Part shown: piece after piece, positions 50,563-61,856 of the stretch
Position numbering within the stretch: position 1 is the stretch's first letter
How the letters are laid out: every line of letters begins with the position of its first letter
Source: Streptomyces sp. NBC_00224
GTDB lineage: Bacteria > Actinomycetota > Actinomycetes > Streptomycetales > Streptomycetaceae
NCBI RefSeq assembly: GCF_041435195.1
Contig: NZ_CP108106.1
Span: forward strand, 5,118,501 to 5,182,500
DNA: 64,000 nt
Direction: 5' to 3'
The notes under the pieces: model-generated
Told to the model about the DNA's origin: nothing
Database searches by the model: none
What the model saw: only the letters and a program-made list of their open reading frames with translations
Position numbers and translations under genes: made by a program

Positions 50563-52011
50563 GTGCCGGGACCCAAGACATGGCAGCTCATGGCGGGTGC
50601 GGCTGCGGTAGGCATGGCGGTGGCGGCCGGAGCGGTGGCCACGGCCGGTCCCTGGGACTCCGGTCAGCGTACGGCCGAGCGCGACCGTGCGGCGGCCCGG
50701 CAGCGGACAGGTGGCGCACATCACCTGGGCGCGCCCCCCGCACCGGCGCCCGCGCCCAGCGCGAGGGGCGTGCTCACCGCGCTGAGCGCCCCCGCGGACG
50801 CTCCGGCGGACACCGCGCTCGACCAGGTCCTCGGCCCCCTGCTCGCCTCGCCCGGCCTCGGCCCGCGGCCCGCCGCCGCCGTGTACGACACGGCCACCGG
50901 AAAACAGCTCTACGGGCAGCGCGCGGACACCGCCATGACACCCGCCTCCACCGTCAAGATCGCCACCGCTGTCGCCGCCCTGTCGGCGCTCGGCCCCGAC
51001 CACCGCATCCCCACCACCGTCGTCGCCCCCGCCACGGGAGGCGCGCTCACCCTCGTCGGCGGCGGCGACCCCACCCTCGGCAGGGACGGCCTGCGCGCCC
51101 TCGCCGACGCCACCGCCCGCGCCCTGCGCACCCGGGGCGTCACCGACGCGGCCCTCACCTACGACCTCTCCCGCTACAGCGGCCCCGAGCTGCACCCCAT
51201 CGGCCCGAACGAGAACATCGCGCCCGTCGTCGCCCTGATGACCGACGAAGGCCGCACTGGGGGCACCTCCCAGGCTTTCGGCTCTGGGGGAGGCAGCGAC
51301 AGCGGGCCCGCCCCGCGCACCGGGGACCCGGCGGGCGACACTGCCCGTACGTTCGCCTCGCTGCTGCGCGAGCGCGGCGTCACCGCCGCCGCGCCCCGGC
51401 CCGGAAAGGCCCCGCAGGGCGCCACCGAGCTCGCCCGCACCCTCTCCGCGCCGCTCTCGGACCTGGTCGAGCGGATGCTGACCAACAGCGACAACGACCT
51501 CGCCGAGGCGCTCGCCCGCCAGACCGCCATCGCCACCGGGCGGCCCGCCGACTTCGACGGGGCCGCCAAGGCCGTCGCCGACCGGCTCGCCGCACTCGAC
51601 CTGCCGCAGGCCGCCGCCGCCCGGTTCGCCGACGGCAGCGGCCTCAACCGCGACGACCGGGTCAGCGCCCAGCTCCTGACCCTGCTGCTCGCCCGCGCCG
51701 CCGACCCCGCCCACCCGGAGCTGCGCCCGGTCCTCACCGGCCTGCCCGTCGCCGGATTCACCGGCACCCTGCGCGGCCGCTACGGCGCCGCCTCCTCGGG
51801 CACCGGCCTCGTCCGCGCCAAGACCGGCACCCTCTCCGGCGTCAACGCGCTCGCGGGCACGGTCGTGGACGCCGACGGCCATCTGCTCACCTTCGCCTTC
51901 CTCGCCGCGGACACCCCCGGCCCCGACCCGGCCCAACGCGCCCTCGACCGGCTCGCCGAGCGACTGGCCGACTGCGGCTGCCGGGCCGGCGCCGCGCAAC
52001 CCGCCCCGTAA
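50563..52011 (+). CDS. dacB: D-alanyl-D-alanine carboxypeptidase/endopeptidase (PBP4, S13 family)
   Basis: The protein of about 482 residues carries the three penicillin-binding motifs: S-T-V-K with Ser129, S-D-N near Ser309, and K-T-G-T near Lys420. An N-terminal membrane/signal helix (A-A-A-V-G-M-A-V-A-A-G-A-V-A) places it outside. A large insert separates S-x-x-K from S-D-N, as in PBP4. The GTG at 50563 with AAAGGGG upstream is preferred; a GTG at 50518 is the alternative. It trims or cleaves peptidoglycan peptides. Confidence 0.9.
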   Translation: MPGPKTWQLMAGAAAVGMAVAAGAVATAGPWDSGQRTAERDRAAARQRTGGAHHLGAPPAPAPAPSARGVLTALSAPADAPADTALDQVLGPLLASPGLGPRPAAAVYDTATGKQLYGQRADTAMTPASTVKIATAVAALSALGPDHRIPTTVVAPATGGALTLVGGGDPTLGRDGLRALADATARALRTRGVTDAALTYDLSRYSGPELHPIGPNENIAPVVALMTDEGRTGGTSQAFGSGGGSDSGPAPRTGDPAGDTARTFASLLRERGVTAAAPRPGKAPQGATELARTLSAPLSDLVERMLTNSDNDLAEALARQTAIATGRPADFDGAAKAVADRLAALDLPQAAAARFADGSGLNRDDRVSAQLLTLLLARAADPAHPELRPVLTGLPVAGFTGTLRGRYGAASSGTGLVRAKTGTLSGVNALAGTVVDADGHLLTFAFLAADTPGPDPAQRALDRLAERLADCGCRAGAAQPAP

Positions 52012-52025
52012 GCGCCCGGCTTCAA

Positions 52026-52046
52026 CCCTCCTCCCCTGGAGGAGGG
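52026..52046 (+). terminator. hairpin between dacB and metalloprotease gene
   Basis: CCCTCCTCC and GGAGGAGGG pair around CCT. It lies 15 bp after the dacB stop and 20 bp before the next start. Confidence 0.5.
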
Positions 52047-52065
52047 GACAACGTACGGTTGACGC

Positions 52066-53196
52066 ATGACGCGCATCGGTGGTGCCGAGATGGTCGACTG
52101 GAACCTCGCGGTGGCGACCGCGACCCGACTGGTGAGGCCGGGCCCCGACGTGAGCCGGGACGAGGCGCGAGCCATCGTCGCCGAGCTGCGCCGGCACGCC
52201 AAGGCCTCGGAAGAACACGTACGGGCGTTCACCCGGATGATCCCGGAGAGCGTGCGGCCCGCCGACACCCCCGTCCTCGTGGTCGACCGCGGGGGCTGGG
52301 TCAAGGCCAACGTGGCCGGATTCCGGGAACTCCTGAAGCCGCTGCTCGACAAGATGCAGGACCGCCGGGGCGGCAGCCCGGGCGGCGCCGTGCTCGGCGC
52401 GGTCGGCGGCAAGGTCACCGGCGTGGAGCTGGGGATGCTGCTCAGCTTCCTGTCCTCGCGGGTCCTCGGCCAGTACGAGACGTTCGCGCCCCCCACCCGC
52501 GAGCTCCCGGCCGGGGAGAACGGCGGCGGCCGCCTCCTCCTGGTCGCCCCCAACATCGTCCACGTGGAGCGCGAGCTCGACGTCGACCCGCACGACTTCC
52601 GGCTCTGGGTGTGCCTGCACGAGGAGACCCACCGCACCCAGTTCACCGGCGTGCCCTGGCTGCGCGACCACCTTGAGGGCGAAATCCAGTCATTCCTCGG
52701 CGAGACCGACGTCGACCCGATGACCGTCCTGGAGCGGCTGCGCGAGGCCGCCCAGTCGCTCACCGGAAGCCGCCCCGAGGGCGAGGAGGGCGACAGCGGC
52801 CGTTCCCTGGTCGAGCTGGTGCAGACCCCCGCCCAGCGCGAGATCCTCAGCCGGCTCACCGCCGTGATGTCGCTCCTGGAGGGCCACGCGGACTTCGTGA
52901 TGGACGGCGTCGGACCGCAGGTCGTGCCCTCGGTGGCCGAGATCCGCGAGAAGTTCCAGCAGCGCCGCGCCAAGGGCGCCTCCCGCCTCGACCAGGCCCT
53001 GCGCAAGCTGCTCGGCCTGGACGCGAAGCTGCGCCAGTACCGCGACGGCGAGCGGTTCGTCCGGGCGGTCGTCGACCAGGTCGGCATGGACGGCTTCAAC
53101 CGGGTCTGGACCTCGCCCAACACGCTCCCCACCAAGGCGGAGATCGCCAAACCGGCGGACTGGGTCGCGCGGGTGCACAGCAGGACAGAGGGCTGA
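52066..53196 (+). CDS. zinc-dependent metalloprotease (DUF2342 family)
   Basis: The 376-residue protein has a zincin motif H-E-E-T-H at residues 185-189 (L-H-E-E-T-H-R-T-Q-F) and a conserved E-G-H-A-D-F-V-M-D segment downstream that supplies the third ligand. No signal peptide is present. This actinobacterial family is conserved next to dacB and tilS; its substrate is unknown. Confidence 0.85.
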   Translation: MTRIGGAEMVDWNLAVATATRLVRPGPDVSRDEARAIVAELRRHAKASEEHVRAFTRMIPESVRPADTPVLVVDRGGWVKANVAGFRELLKPLLDKMQDRRGGSPGGAVLGAVGGKVTGVELGMLLSFLSSRVLGQYETFAPPTRELPAGENGGGRLLLVAPNIVHVERELDVDPHDFRLWVCLHEETHRTQFTGVPWLRDHLEGEIQSFLGETDVDPMTVLERLREAAQSLTGSRPEGEEGDSGRSLVELVQTPAQREILSRLTAVMSLLEGHADFVMDGVGPQVVPSVAEIREKFQQRRAKGASRLDQALRKLLGLDAKLRQYRDGERFVRAVVDQVGMDGFNRVWTSPNTLPTKAEIAKPADWVARVHSRTEG

Positions 53197-53407
53197 CCGG
53201 GCGAGCGCCGACCGCACCCACGTACCCGGGGCCCACAGGTGTCCCCCGGAAATGCGCAGGATCACCCATCCGAGGGACCGTAGGGCATGGGTAGGCGTGC
53301 AATGCTCGGGTATCGGCTCGGTTCTGTCACCATCTACGCACTCTGTGTGACCGATCTTTCCCCTCGTCCCGAGGCACCCCCCCCAACTTCACCGAAGGGC
53401 ACCGGAC

Positions 53408-54469
53408 ATGGGTCCCCATCCTGCGGTCGCGGCGATACGCCTGGCGGTCCGCCGCGTACTCCACGACGTACTGCACGACGCGCTCGTCCTCCCCGACGGC
53501 CGCACCCCGCCCCCCGACCTCACCCCCCGTGACATCGCGCGCGAGGGCGACGCCAGCGGCCCCCTGGTCCTCGTCGCCTGCTCGGGCGGCGCCGACTCCA
53601 TGGCGCTCGCCTCCGCCCTCGTCTTCGAATCCCGCAAACTCTCCGTCCGCGCCGGCGCGGTCACCGTCGACCACGGCCTCCAGCCCGGCTCCGACCAGCG
53701 CGCCGCCGAGGTCGTCGCCCGGCTCACCGCGATGGGGCTCGACCCGGTCGAGGCCGTCGCCGTGAAGGTGGGCCGCGAAGGCGGCCCCGAAGCCGCCGCC
53801 CGGGACGCCCGCTACGCCGCCCTGGACGCCGCCGCCGAGCGCCACGGAGCCGCCGCGATCCTGCTCGGCCACACCCGCGACGACCAGGCCGAGACGGTGC
53901 TGCTCGGCCTCGCCCGCGGCTCCGGCACCCGCTCGCTGTCCGGCATGGCCGCCATCTCCGGCGCCCACGGCCGCTACCGCCGCCCCTTCCTCCAGATCGA
54001 CCGGCACACCGCCCGCAAGGCCTGTCTGGTCCAGTCGCTGCCCGTCTGGGACGACCCGCACAACGCCGACCCCGCCTACACCCGCTCCCGGCTGCGCCAC
54101 GAAGGCCTGCCCGCCCTGGAGAAGGCGCTCGGCAAGGGCGTCGTGGAGGCCCTGGCGCGCACCGCCGAGCTCTCCCGCGACGACGCCGACGCCCTGGACG
54201 CCTGGGCCGCCGAGGCCGACCCCGTCGTACGGGACGAGGCGGGCGAGCTGCTGTGCGGAAAGCTCTACGGGCTGCCCGCCGCGGTCCGCCGCCGGGTGCT
54301 GCGCAAGGCCCTCATCCACGCCGGTTCCCCCGCCGGCTCGCTCTTCGCCCGCCACGTCGAGGAGGTCGACCGCCTGATCACGGGCTGGCGCGGCCAGCGG
54401 GCCATCAACCTCCCCGGGCGCGTCGAGGCACGGCGGCAGGGTGGCAGACTGGTCATCCGGCAGAGCTGA
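53408..54469 (+). CDS. tilS: tRNA(Ile)-lysidine synthase
   Basis: The 353-residue protein makes lysidine at C34 of the CAU tRNA-Ile so that it reads AUA. The P-loop-type S-G-G-A-D-S motif is at residues 59-64, followed by [14 protein letters not shown] and R-R-P-F-L. The short C-terminal region matches actinobacterial TilS. The ATG at 53408 has GAAGGG upstream. hpt follows 21 bp later, as in most Gram-positive bacteria. Confidence 0.95.
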   Translation: MGPHPAVAAIRLAVRRVLHDVLHDALVLPDGRTPPPDLTPRDIAREGDASGPLVLVACSGGADSMALASALVFESRKLSVRAGAVTVDHGLQPGSDQRAAEVVARLTAMGLDPVEAVAVKVGREGGPEAAARDARYAALDAAAERHGAAAILLGHTRDDQAETVLLGLARGSGTRSLSGMAAISGAHGRYRRPFLQIDRHTARKACLVQSLPVWDDPHNADPAYTRSRLRHEGLPALEKALGKGVVEALARTAELSRDDADALDAWAAEADPVVRDEAGELLCGKLYGLPAAVRRRVLRKALIHAGSPAGSLFARHVEEVDRLITGWRGQRAINLPGRVEARRQGGRLVIRQS

Positions 54470-54490
54470 GCTCACGTACGTACAACGAAA

Positions 54491-55054
54491 GTGGCCCGGG
54501 TGAACGAGAAGGACATGGGCACCGACCTCCAGTCGGTGCTCATCACCAAGGAAGAGATCGACGCCAAGCTGGCCGACCTGGCCGCGAAGATCGACGCGGA
54601 GTACGCGGGCAAGGACCTCCTGATCGTCGGCGTCCTCAAGGGTGCCGTGATGGTCATGGCGGACCTGGCACGCGCGCTGTCCACCCCGGTCACCATGGAC
54701 TGGATGGCCGTCTCCTCCTACGGCGCGGGCACTCAGTCCTCCGGCGTCGTCCGCATCCTCAAGGACCTCGACACCGACATCAAGGGCAAGCACGTCCTGA
54801 TCGTCGAGGACATCATCGACTCGGGCCTCACGCTGTCCTGGCTGCTCTCCAACCTCGGATCCCGCGAGCCCGCCTCTCTTGAGGTCTGCACGCTGCTCCG
54901 TAAGCCGGATGCCGCAAAGGTCGCGATCGACGTGAAGTGGATCGGATTCGACATTCCGAATGAATTCGTCGTCGGATACGGCCTCGACTACGCCGAGAAG
55001 TACCGCAATCTCCCCTTTGTCGGGACGCTCGCGCCGCACGTCTACGGCGGCTGA
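54491..55054 (+). CDS. hpt: hypoxanthine phosphoribosyltransferase
   Basis: The 187-residue purine salvage enzyme makes IMP or GMP from hypoxanthine or guanine and PRPP. The PRPP loop is [14 protein letters not shown], and G-V-L-K-G-A and [14 protein letters not shown] are further family motifs. The start may be GTG 54491, GTG 54500 or the M of M-G-T-D-L. Confidence 0.95.
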   Translation: MARVNEKDMGTDLQSVLITKEEIDAKLADLAAKIDAEYAGKDLLIVGVLKGAVMVMADLARALSTPVTMDWMAVSSYGAGTQSSGVVRILKDLDTDIKGKHVLIVEDIIDSGLTLSWLLSNLGSREPASLEVCTLLRKPDAAKVAIDVKWIGFDIPNEFVVGYGLDYAEKYRNLPFVGTLAPHVYGG

Positions 55055-55235
55055 GCCGGGAACCCGGACGGGAACCCTGAGCCCCCTTCCCGCGTTGGAG
55101 CTTGGGAAGGCGGGTTTGCCAGCCGTCCCTTGCGGCCGCGGGTGACAATGCTGGGGTACCGTCCGAAGAACAGTCTTTTCTCACAGCAGCATTTACCTAC
55201 GGGCAGGAGGGACGGGGCGTTCTCGCTCCGTATGG

Positions 55236-57263
<2,028 letters not shown>

Positions 57264-57290
57264 CACCCGGCTCCTCGGACCCGGAATGCA

Positions 57291-57329
57291 CGCCGCGCCC
57301 CCCAGGTTTTAGCCTGTGGGGGCGCGGCG
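57291..57329 (+). terminator. strong hairpin between ftsH and folE
   Basis: CGCCGCGCCCCC (57291-57302) pairs with GGGGGCGCGGCG (57318-57329); AGG/CCT extends the stem. It could terminate or attenuate ftsH-folE read-through. Confidence 0.75.
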
Positions 57330-57370
57330 CTTTCGTACGCCCGTGCACACGAACCAGGAACGAGGCACAG

Positions 57371-57976
57371 ATGACCGACCCGGTGACGCTGGACGGCGAG
57401 GGCCCCATCGGCGAATTCGACGAGAAGCGCGCCGAGAACGCCGTGCGCGAACTCCTCATCGCGGTCGGCGAGGACCCGGACCGGGAAGGGCTGCGGGACA
57501 CGCCGGGGCGGGTTGCGAGGGCCTATCGGGAGATATTCGCGGGCCTGTGGCAGAAGCCCGAGGACGTGCTCACCACGACGTTCGACCTCGGCCACGACGA
57601 GATGGTCCTCGTGAAGGACATCGAGGTCATGAGCAGCTGTGAACATCACCTGGTCCCCTTCGTGGGCGTGGCCCACGTCGGGTACATCCCGTCGGGGGAC
57701 GGGAAGATCACCGGCCTGTCGAAGCTGGCCCGGCTGGTCGATGTGTACGCACGCCGCCCCCAGGTACAGGAGCGCCTGACCACGCAGATCGCGGACTCCC
57801 TGATGGAGATCCTGGAGCCGCGTGGTGTCATCGTCGTCGTGGAGTGCGAGCACATGTGCATGACCATGCGCGGGGTGCGCAAGCCCGGGGCCAAGACGAT
57901 CACCTCGGCGGTCCGGGGCCAGCTGCGCGACCCCGCGACGCGCGCGGAGGCGATGAGCCTCATCATGGCGCGCTAG
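57371..57976 (+). CDS. folE: GTP cyclohydrolase I
   Basis: The 201-residue enzyme makes 7,8-dihydroneopterin triphosphate from GTP, the first step of folate synthesis. Zinc and catalytic residues are seen in S-S-C-E-H-H-L and [12 protein letters not shown]. The ATG at 57371 gives the usual bacterial length. It is convergent with the folP-folB-folK cluster. Confidence 0.96.
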   Translation: MTDPVTLDGEGPIGEFDEKRAENAVRELLIAVGEDPDREGLRDTPGRVARAYREIFAGLWQKPEDVLTTTFDLGHDEMVLVKDIEVMSSCEHHLVPFVGVAHVGYIPSGDGKITGLSKLARLVDVYARRPQVQERLTTQIADSLMEILEPRGVIVVVECEHMCMTMRGVRKPGAKTITSAVRGQLRDPATRAEAMSLIMAR

Positions 57977-58071
57977 GACCTGTCGCCGGATTCCCGCCCG
58001 CCCCGCCCGCTCCGATGGAAGTGTCACGGCCCAGCGCGCCCCCTACGGGGCGCGGCCGGGCGGTGACGCCC

Positions 58072-58551
58072 TCACACCGCCGGAGCCTTGCCCTCGTCCT
58101 CGTCGTCGGGGAGTTTGCAGACGCGTTCCAGGAAGAACGCCGCCGCTACCACCGCGATGCCGGCCGCCACCGAGAAGGCCGCGTAGATCGCCTGGTCGCG
58201 GCGGGCCGGGATGTCCAGGGAGCCGAGGAGGAAGACGCCCGTCCCTCCGTACATCCCCGAGACCAGGGCGGCCACCAGGGCGCTGGACTGGCCGAAGACC
58301 ACGGCGCGGGCGGCCATCAGGGGCTCGACGCCCTTGGCGCCGGGGCGGCGCTCGCGCTGGGCGCGCAGGCGGGAGCGGATGGACAGGGCCGTGGCGAAGA
58401 GGGTGACCGCGATCACGGCCAGCACGATCGGCGCGGCCAGCGGGACGCTCGGCAGGGTGCCCAGGGAGTCCCACAGCCGGGCGCCTGCCCAGGAGAGCAC
58501 TCCGGCGACGGCGAAGAGTCCCGCCAGTACGCCCAGCCTCAGTTGTTTCAC
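58072..58551 (-). CDS. DUF3180 membrane protein
   Basis: The 159-residue protein has about four membrane helices (around L-A-G-L-F-A-V-A-G-V-L-S-W, A-P-I-V-L-A-V-I-A-V-T-L, S-A-L-V-A-A-L-V-S-G, and A-A-G-I-A-V-V-A-A-A-F-F-L). This actinobacterial family usually sits after folK and is of unknown function. The GTG at 58551 is used; the much longer frame upstream is a shadow of folK. Confidence 0.82.
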   Translation of the reverse strand: MKQLRLGVLAGLFAVAGVLSWAGARLWDSLGTLPSVPLAAPIVLAVIAVTLFATALSIRSRLRAQRERRPGAKGVEPLMAARAVVFGQSSALVAALVSGMYGGTGVFLLGSLDIPARRDQAIYAAFSVAAGIAVVAAAFFLERVCKLPDDEDEGKAPAV

Positions 58552-58601
58552 CGAAGAGTGCCCTTCGTGTCGGAACCTACTCGCCGTCAGCAGCCTAACG
58601 A

Positions 58602-59216
58602 CTACTCGGGCAGGCGGAGTTCCAGGTCGGCGCGCGGCAGCACGCCTTCGCGGCCGATCGCGGCGAGCAGGGCGGCGACCGGGCCGCGGCCGGGCAGCTG
58701 GGCCTCCGGGTCCACGTCGTGCCAGGGGGCGAGGACGAACGCCCGCTCGTGGGCGCGCGGGTGGGGCAGGGTCAGCACCGGGTCGTCCACGATGAGATCG
58801 GCGTAGGAAACGATGTCCACGTCGATCGTGCGCGGGCCCCAGCGCTCCTCGCGGACCCGGTCGAAGGCCTCTTCGATGGCCTGGCCGCGTTCGAGGAGGG
58901 AGGTCGGGGGGAGGGTCGTCTTCACCACGACCACCGCGTTGAAGTACGACGGCTGGGAGCCGGGGGCGACTCCCCACGGCTCCGTCTCGTACACCGGGGA
59001 GACCGCCTTGACCCGCAGGCCCGGCGTGTCCTCCAGCGCGTCGATCGCGCCCTGGAGCGTCTCCAGGCGGTTGCCGAGGTTGGAGCCGAGGGAGATCACG
59101 GCGCGTTTCGGGTTGGACAGGGTGACGTCGGCCGCGTCCACCTGCTCGACCACGGAGGCGGGCACCGGCTGCACGGTCGGGTCGCTCTGCGGGCTCTCGT
59201 GGGAGAACACAGTCAT
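58602..59216 (-). CDS. folK: hydroxymethyl-dihydropterin pyrophosphokinase
   Basis: The 204-residue protein transfers pyrophosphate from ATP to 6-hydroxymethyl-7,8-dihydropterin. The family motif is R-W-G-P-R-T-I-D-V-D-I, with L-G-S-N-L-G-N-R and P-H-P-R-A-H-E-R-A-F. An N-terminal extension of about 38 residues precedes the core. The ATG overlaps the folB stop (ATGA). Confidence 0.95.
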   Translation of the reverse strand: MTVFSHESPQSDPTVQPVPASVVEQVDAADVTLSNPKRAVISLGSNLGNRLETLQGAIDALEDTPGLRVKAVSPVYETEPWGVAPGSQPSYFNAVVVVKTTLPPTSLLERGQAIEEAFDRVREERWGPRTIDVDIVSYADLIVDDPVLTLPHPRAHERAFVLAPWHDVDPEAQLPGRGPVAALLAAIGREGVLPRADLELRLPE

Positions 59217-59572
59217 ACTCGGCTCCGGGTGATGGTGATGGTCACGTCGTCGAAGGGGACGGTGATCGGCGCGTCCGGCTTGTGGACGCACACCTCCACC
59301 TGCTGGACCCCCGCGTGCTTGAGGCACTGCTGGGCGATGCGCTCGGCCAGCGTCTCGATCAGGTCGACCGGCTCGCCCTGGACGACGTCCACGACTTCCT
59401 CGGCCACCACTCCGTAGTGCACGGTCTTCGCCAGGTCGTCGTCCTCCGCCGCGGGGCGGGTGTCGAGGCCGAGCACCAGGTCCACGATGAAGGTCTGGCC
59501 CTCTTCGCGCTCCCGGGGGAAGACGCCATGGTGCCCACGGGCCTTGAGGCCGCGCAGCGCGACACGATCCAC
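59213..59572 (-). CDS. folB: dihydroneopterin aldolase
   Basis: The 119-residue enzyme cleaves dihydroneopterin to hydroxymethyl-dihydropterin. G-H-H-G-V-F-P-R-E-R-E-E-G-Q and the C-terminal V-C-V-H-K-P-D-A-P-I are family hallmarks. The GTG at 59572 follows AGGAG; a longer frame to 59665 is not supported. folK overlaps its end. Confidence 0.94.
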   Translation of the reverse strand: MDRVALRGLKARGHHGVFPREREEGQTFIVDLVLGLDTRPAAEDDDLAKTVHYGVVAEEVVDVVQGEPVDLIETLAERIAQQCLKHAGVQQVEVCVHKPDAPITVPFDDVTITITRSRV

Positions 59573-59779
59573 GCGAATCACTCCTGCTGTCGTTGGTCGG
59601 TCGGGCACCGGCCGCGTGCGGGCGGCTCCGTACCCACCATCGAATCTACCTGCGGGCACTGACAACGCTCGCCCACGGGGGCTATGGACAGACGGCGTCG
59701 GGACTGGTACCCGCCCCTACCCCGACCTCCCTGTTTCAATCCTCGGAAGCCCCGTCTTCAACCACTCGAAGCCCCGGCT

Positions 59780-60241
59780 TCAGCCCTCGGAACCCTCGTC
59801 GTCGCCGGTTTCCGCCAGGACGGGTGAACCATGGTGGGACCAGAGCTTCCAGCCCTCGGATGTGCGGCGGAACACATTGGTGGCGACCACGAGCTGTCCC
59901 ACCAGCGGCCCGAGCTCGCCGCTCTCCTGGGCGGGGCCGCCGCTGAGGATGTTCTCGGTGCAGGTGACCAGGGCGGTGTCGGTGAGGACGACGACCTTCA
60001 CATCGGTGAGGAAGAACTGGATGTACTCCGTGTTCGCCATGATCAGCGCGTACGAGCGGAGCACCTCGCCGCGGCCGGAGAGGACCGGCCAGCCGGGGTG
60101 GACGCAGGAGATCGAGGTGTCCCCGGCGTCGGTGGCGCTCAGCCAGAGCTCGGAGAGCTCGTCGAAGTCGCCGCGCTCCAGCGTCTCGTAGAACGCGGTG
60201 TTGGCCAGCTCGACGGCCTCCACGTCGGTGCGGGCCGTCAC
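59780..60241 (-). CDS. NTF2-like (SnoaL/nuclear transport factor 2) family protein
   Basis: The 153-residue protein has an NTF2-like cone fold pattern: an N-terminal helix (A-N-T-A-F-Y-E-T-L-E-R-G-D-F-D-E-L-S), then W-x-x-D/H-P-type segments (C-V-H-P-G-W-P-V-L-S-G-R-G-E-V-L) and a terminal W-K-L-W-S-H-H-G-S. The GTG at 60241 overlaps the folP stop, so it is part of the folate operon. Whether it acts on a pterin is unknown. Confidence 0.82.
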   Translation of the reverse strand: MTARTDVEAVELANTAFYETLERGDFDELSELWLSATDAGDTSISCVHPGWPVLSGRGEVLRSYALIMANTEYIQFFLTDVKVVVLTDTALVTCTENILSGGPAQESGELGPLVGQLVVATNVFRRTSEGWKLWSHHGSPVLAETGDDEGSEG

Positions 60242-61131
60242 GCGGTTCCCTCGGTGGGCCCGGCCGGGCGGCCGGCCGCTCCTTCGACCGCGCGCGCGAC
60301 GCGTACGGCGTCGGCCGTGGCGCGGACCTCGTGGACCCGGACCGCCCAGGCGCCCTCGTGGGCGGCGATGGCGGAGACGGCGGCCGTGGCGGCGTCCCGT
60401 TCGCGGGCGGGGGGCGGGCCGGAGCCGTCCCCGGCGAGCACACGGCCGAGGAACCGCTTGCGGGAGGCGGCGACGAGCAGGGGGCGGCCCAGGGCGCGCA
60501 GCTCGGCCAGGTGGGCGACGAGCGCCAGGTCGTGTTCGGCCTGCTTGGCGAAGCCGAGGCCGGGGTCGAGGACGATCCGCTCGGGGGCGATGCCGCCGGC
60601 GACGACGGCCTCCACGCGCGCGTGGAGCTCGGCGACGACTTCGGCGACCACGTCCGCGTACACCGCGCGGCTGTTCATGTCCTGGCTGAAGCCGCGCCAG
60701 TGCATGACGACGAAGGGGGCCTCGGTGGCGGCCACCACGGGGATCATGTTCGGGTCGGCGAGGCCGCCGCTGACGTCGTTGACCAGCAACGCGCCTGCGG
60801 CGACGGCCTGTTCGGCGACGCGGGCGCGCATGGTGTCGACGGAGACGGTGACGCCCTCGGAGGCGAGGCCGCGCACCACGGGGACGACCCGGCGCAGCTC
60901 CTCGTCCTCGTCGACGCGGGAGGCGCCGGGGCGGGTCGACTCGCCGCCGACGTCCACCAGGTCGGCGCCCTCGGTGACGAGGTCGAGGCCGCGCTTGACG
61001 GCGGCGGCGGTGTCGAACCAGCGGCCGCCGTCGGAGAAGGAGTCGGGCGTGACGTTGACCACGCCCATGACCGCACAGCGGTCCCACTCGGGCAGCCCGG
61101 TCACCGTGCCCCGTCGGCGCAACGTACTCAT
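60238..61131 (-). CDS. folP: dihydropteroate synthase
   Basis: The 297-residue sulfonamide target joins hydroxymethyl-dihydropterin pyrophosphate with p-aminobenzoate. Motifs are M-G-V-V-N-V-T-P-D-S-F-S-D-G-G, V-D-V-G-G-E-S-T-R-P-G-A, L-V-N-D-V-S-G-G and D-P-G-L-G-F-A-K. The ATG at 61131 lies 6 bases after TACGCT, so a leaderless transcript is possible. It is first in the folate cluster. Confidence 0.95.
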   Translation of the reverse strand: MSTLRRRGTVTGLPEWDRCAVMGVVNVTPDSFSDGGRWFDTAAAVKRGLDLVTEGADLVDVGGESTRPGASRVDEDEELRRVVPVVRGLASEGVTVSVDTMRARVAEQAVAAGALLVNDVSGGLADPNMIPVVAATEAPFVVMHWRGFSQDMNSRAVYADVVAEVVAELHARVEAVVAGGIAPERIVLDPGLGFAKQAEHDLALVAHLAELRALGRPLLVAASRKRFLGRVLAGDGSGPPPARERDAATAAVSAIAAHEGAWAVRVHEVRATADAVRVARAVEGAAGRPAGPTEGTA

Positions 61132-61195
61132 ACGTCCAGCGTAGGCGTCAGCCGGTGGTCCTCGGACCAGACGCCGACCAGACGCCGGCCGGACC

Positions 61196-61678
61196 TCAGC
61201 CGACGGTGCGCGGGCCGGTGCCGGGGCGGCCGGCGGGGCCGGTGAACAGGCGCCGCAGCAGTTCGTGGAGAGCATCGCGGTCGGCGCCCTCCAGTGCGTC
61301 CAGGGCGCTGTGGGTGCCGTGCATGCCCGCCCGGATCGACTCGACGGTGCGGAGGCCGTCGTCGGTGAGGAGGACGTTCTTGACGCGGCGGTCGGTGGGG
61401 CTGGGCTCGCGGCGGACCAGGCCCCTGGTTTCGAGGCGGTCCACGATGCCCGTGATGTTGGAGGCGTCGCAGTGCAGCGTGGTGGCGAGCGAGCGCATGG
61501 CGGCGGGGCCGCGGCGCAGGACGGTGAGGGCCTTGGCCTGGCTGGCGGTGAGGCCGGCCTCGGAGGCGGCCGCGGTGAAGTCGCCGTAGTAGTCCGCCAG
61601 GGAGTCCCAGAGGGCGTCCATGAGCGCGTCGTTCGTGACGGCGTCGGTCACGGCGGCCGGGCGGCTGGTTCCAGACAT
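61196..61678 (-). CDS. MarR-family transcriptional regulator
   Basis: The 160-residue protein has a MarR winged helix: L-T-A-S-Q-A-K-A-L-T-V-L-R-R-G-P-A-A-M-R-S-L-A, H-C-D-A-S-N-I-T-G-I-V-D-R-L-E-T-R-G-L-V, and the wing D-R-R-V-K-N-V-L-L-T. It is divergent from an MFS exporter, with several palindromes between them, the classical efflux-repressor arrangement. Confidence 0.9.
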   Translation of the reverse strand: MSGTSRPAAVTDAVTNDALMDALWDSLADYYGDFTAAASEAGLTASQAKALTVLRRGPAAMRSLATTLHCDASNITGIVDRLETRGLVRREPSPTDRRVKNVLLTDDGLRTVESIRAGMHGTHSALDALEGADRDALHELLRRLFTGPAGRPGTGPRTVG

Positions 61679-61701
61679 GACGCCACCTTACCGCGAGAAA
61701 C

Positions 61702-61781
61702 TTGACGATCTCAACCTTTGAGGTTTACCGTCACTCTAGTTGCTTGGGGTAATCAAGCACTTGAGGTAGTCAAGCATTTGA
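61702..61781. promoter_or_regulatory. MFS promoter with MarR operators
   Basis: A rightward promoter TTGACG (61702-61707)-N18-TACCGT (61726-61731) contains CTCAACCTTTGAG (61710-61722) between its boxes. Downstream are TCAAGCACTTGA (61753-61764, perfect arms) and TCAAGCATTTGA (61770-61781), 17 bp apart. All share the half-site TCAA/TTGA. The MarR protein encoded at 61678 is the likely binder. Confidence 0.75.
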
Positions 61782-61856
61782 AGGGCTCTGAAGAGTTCTG
61801 AAGGGCATCGACGACCTCAGGCGACCCCCTCCCTACGTACTCCTACGGAAGAAACC

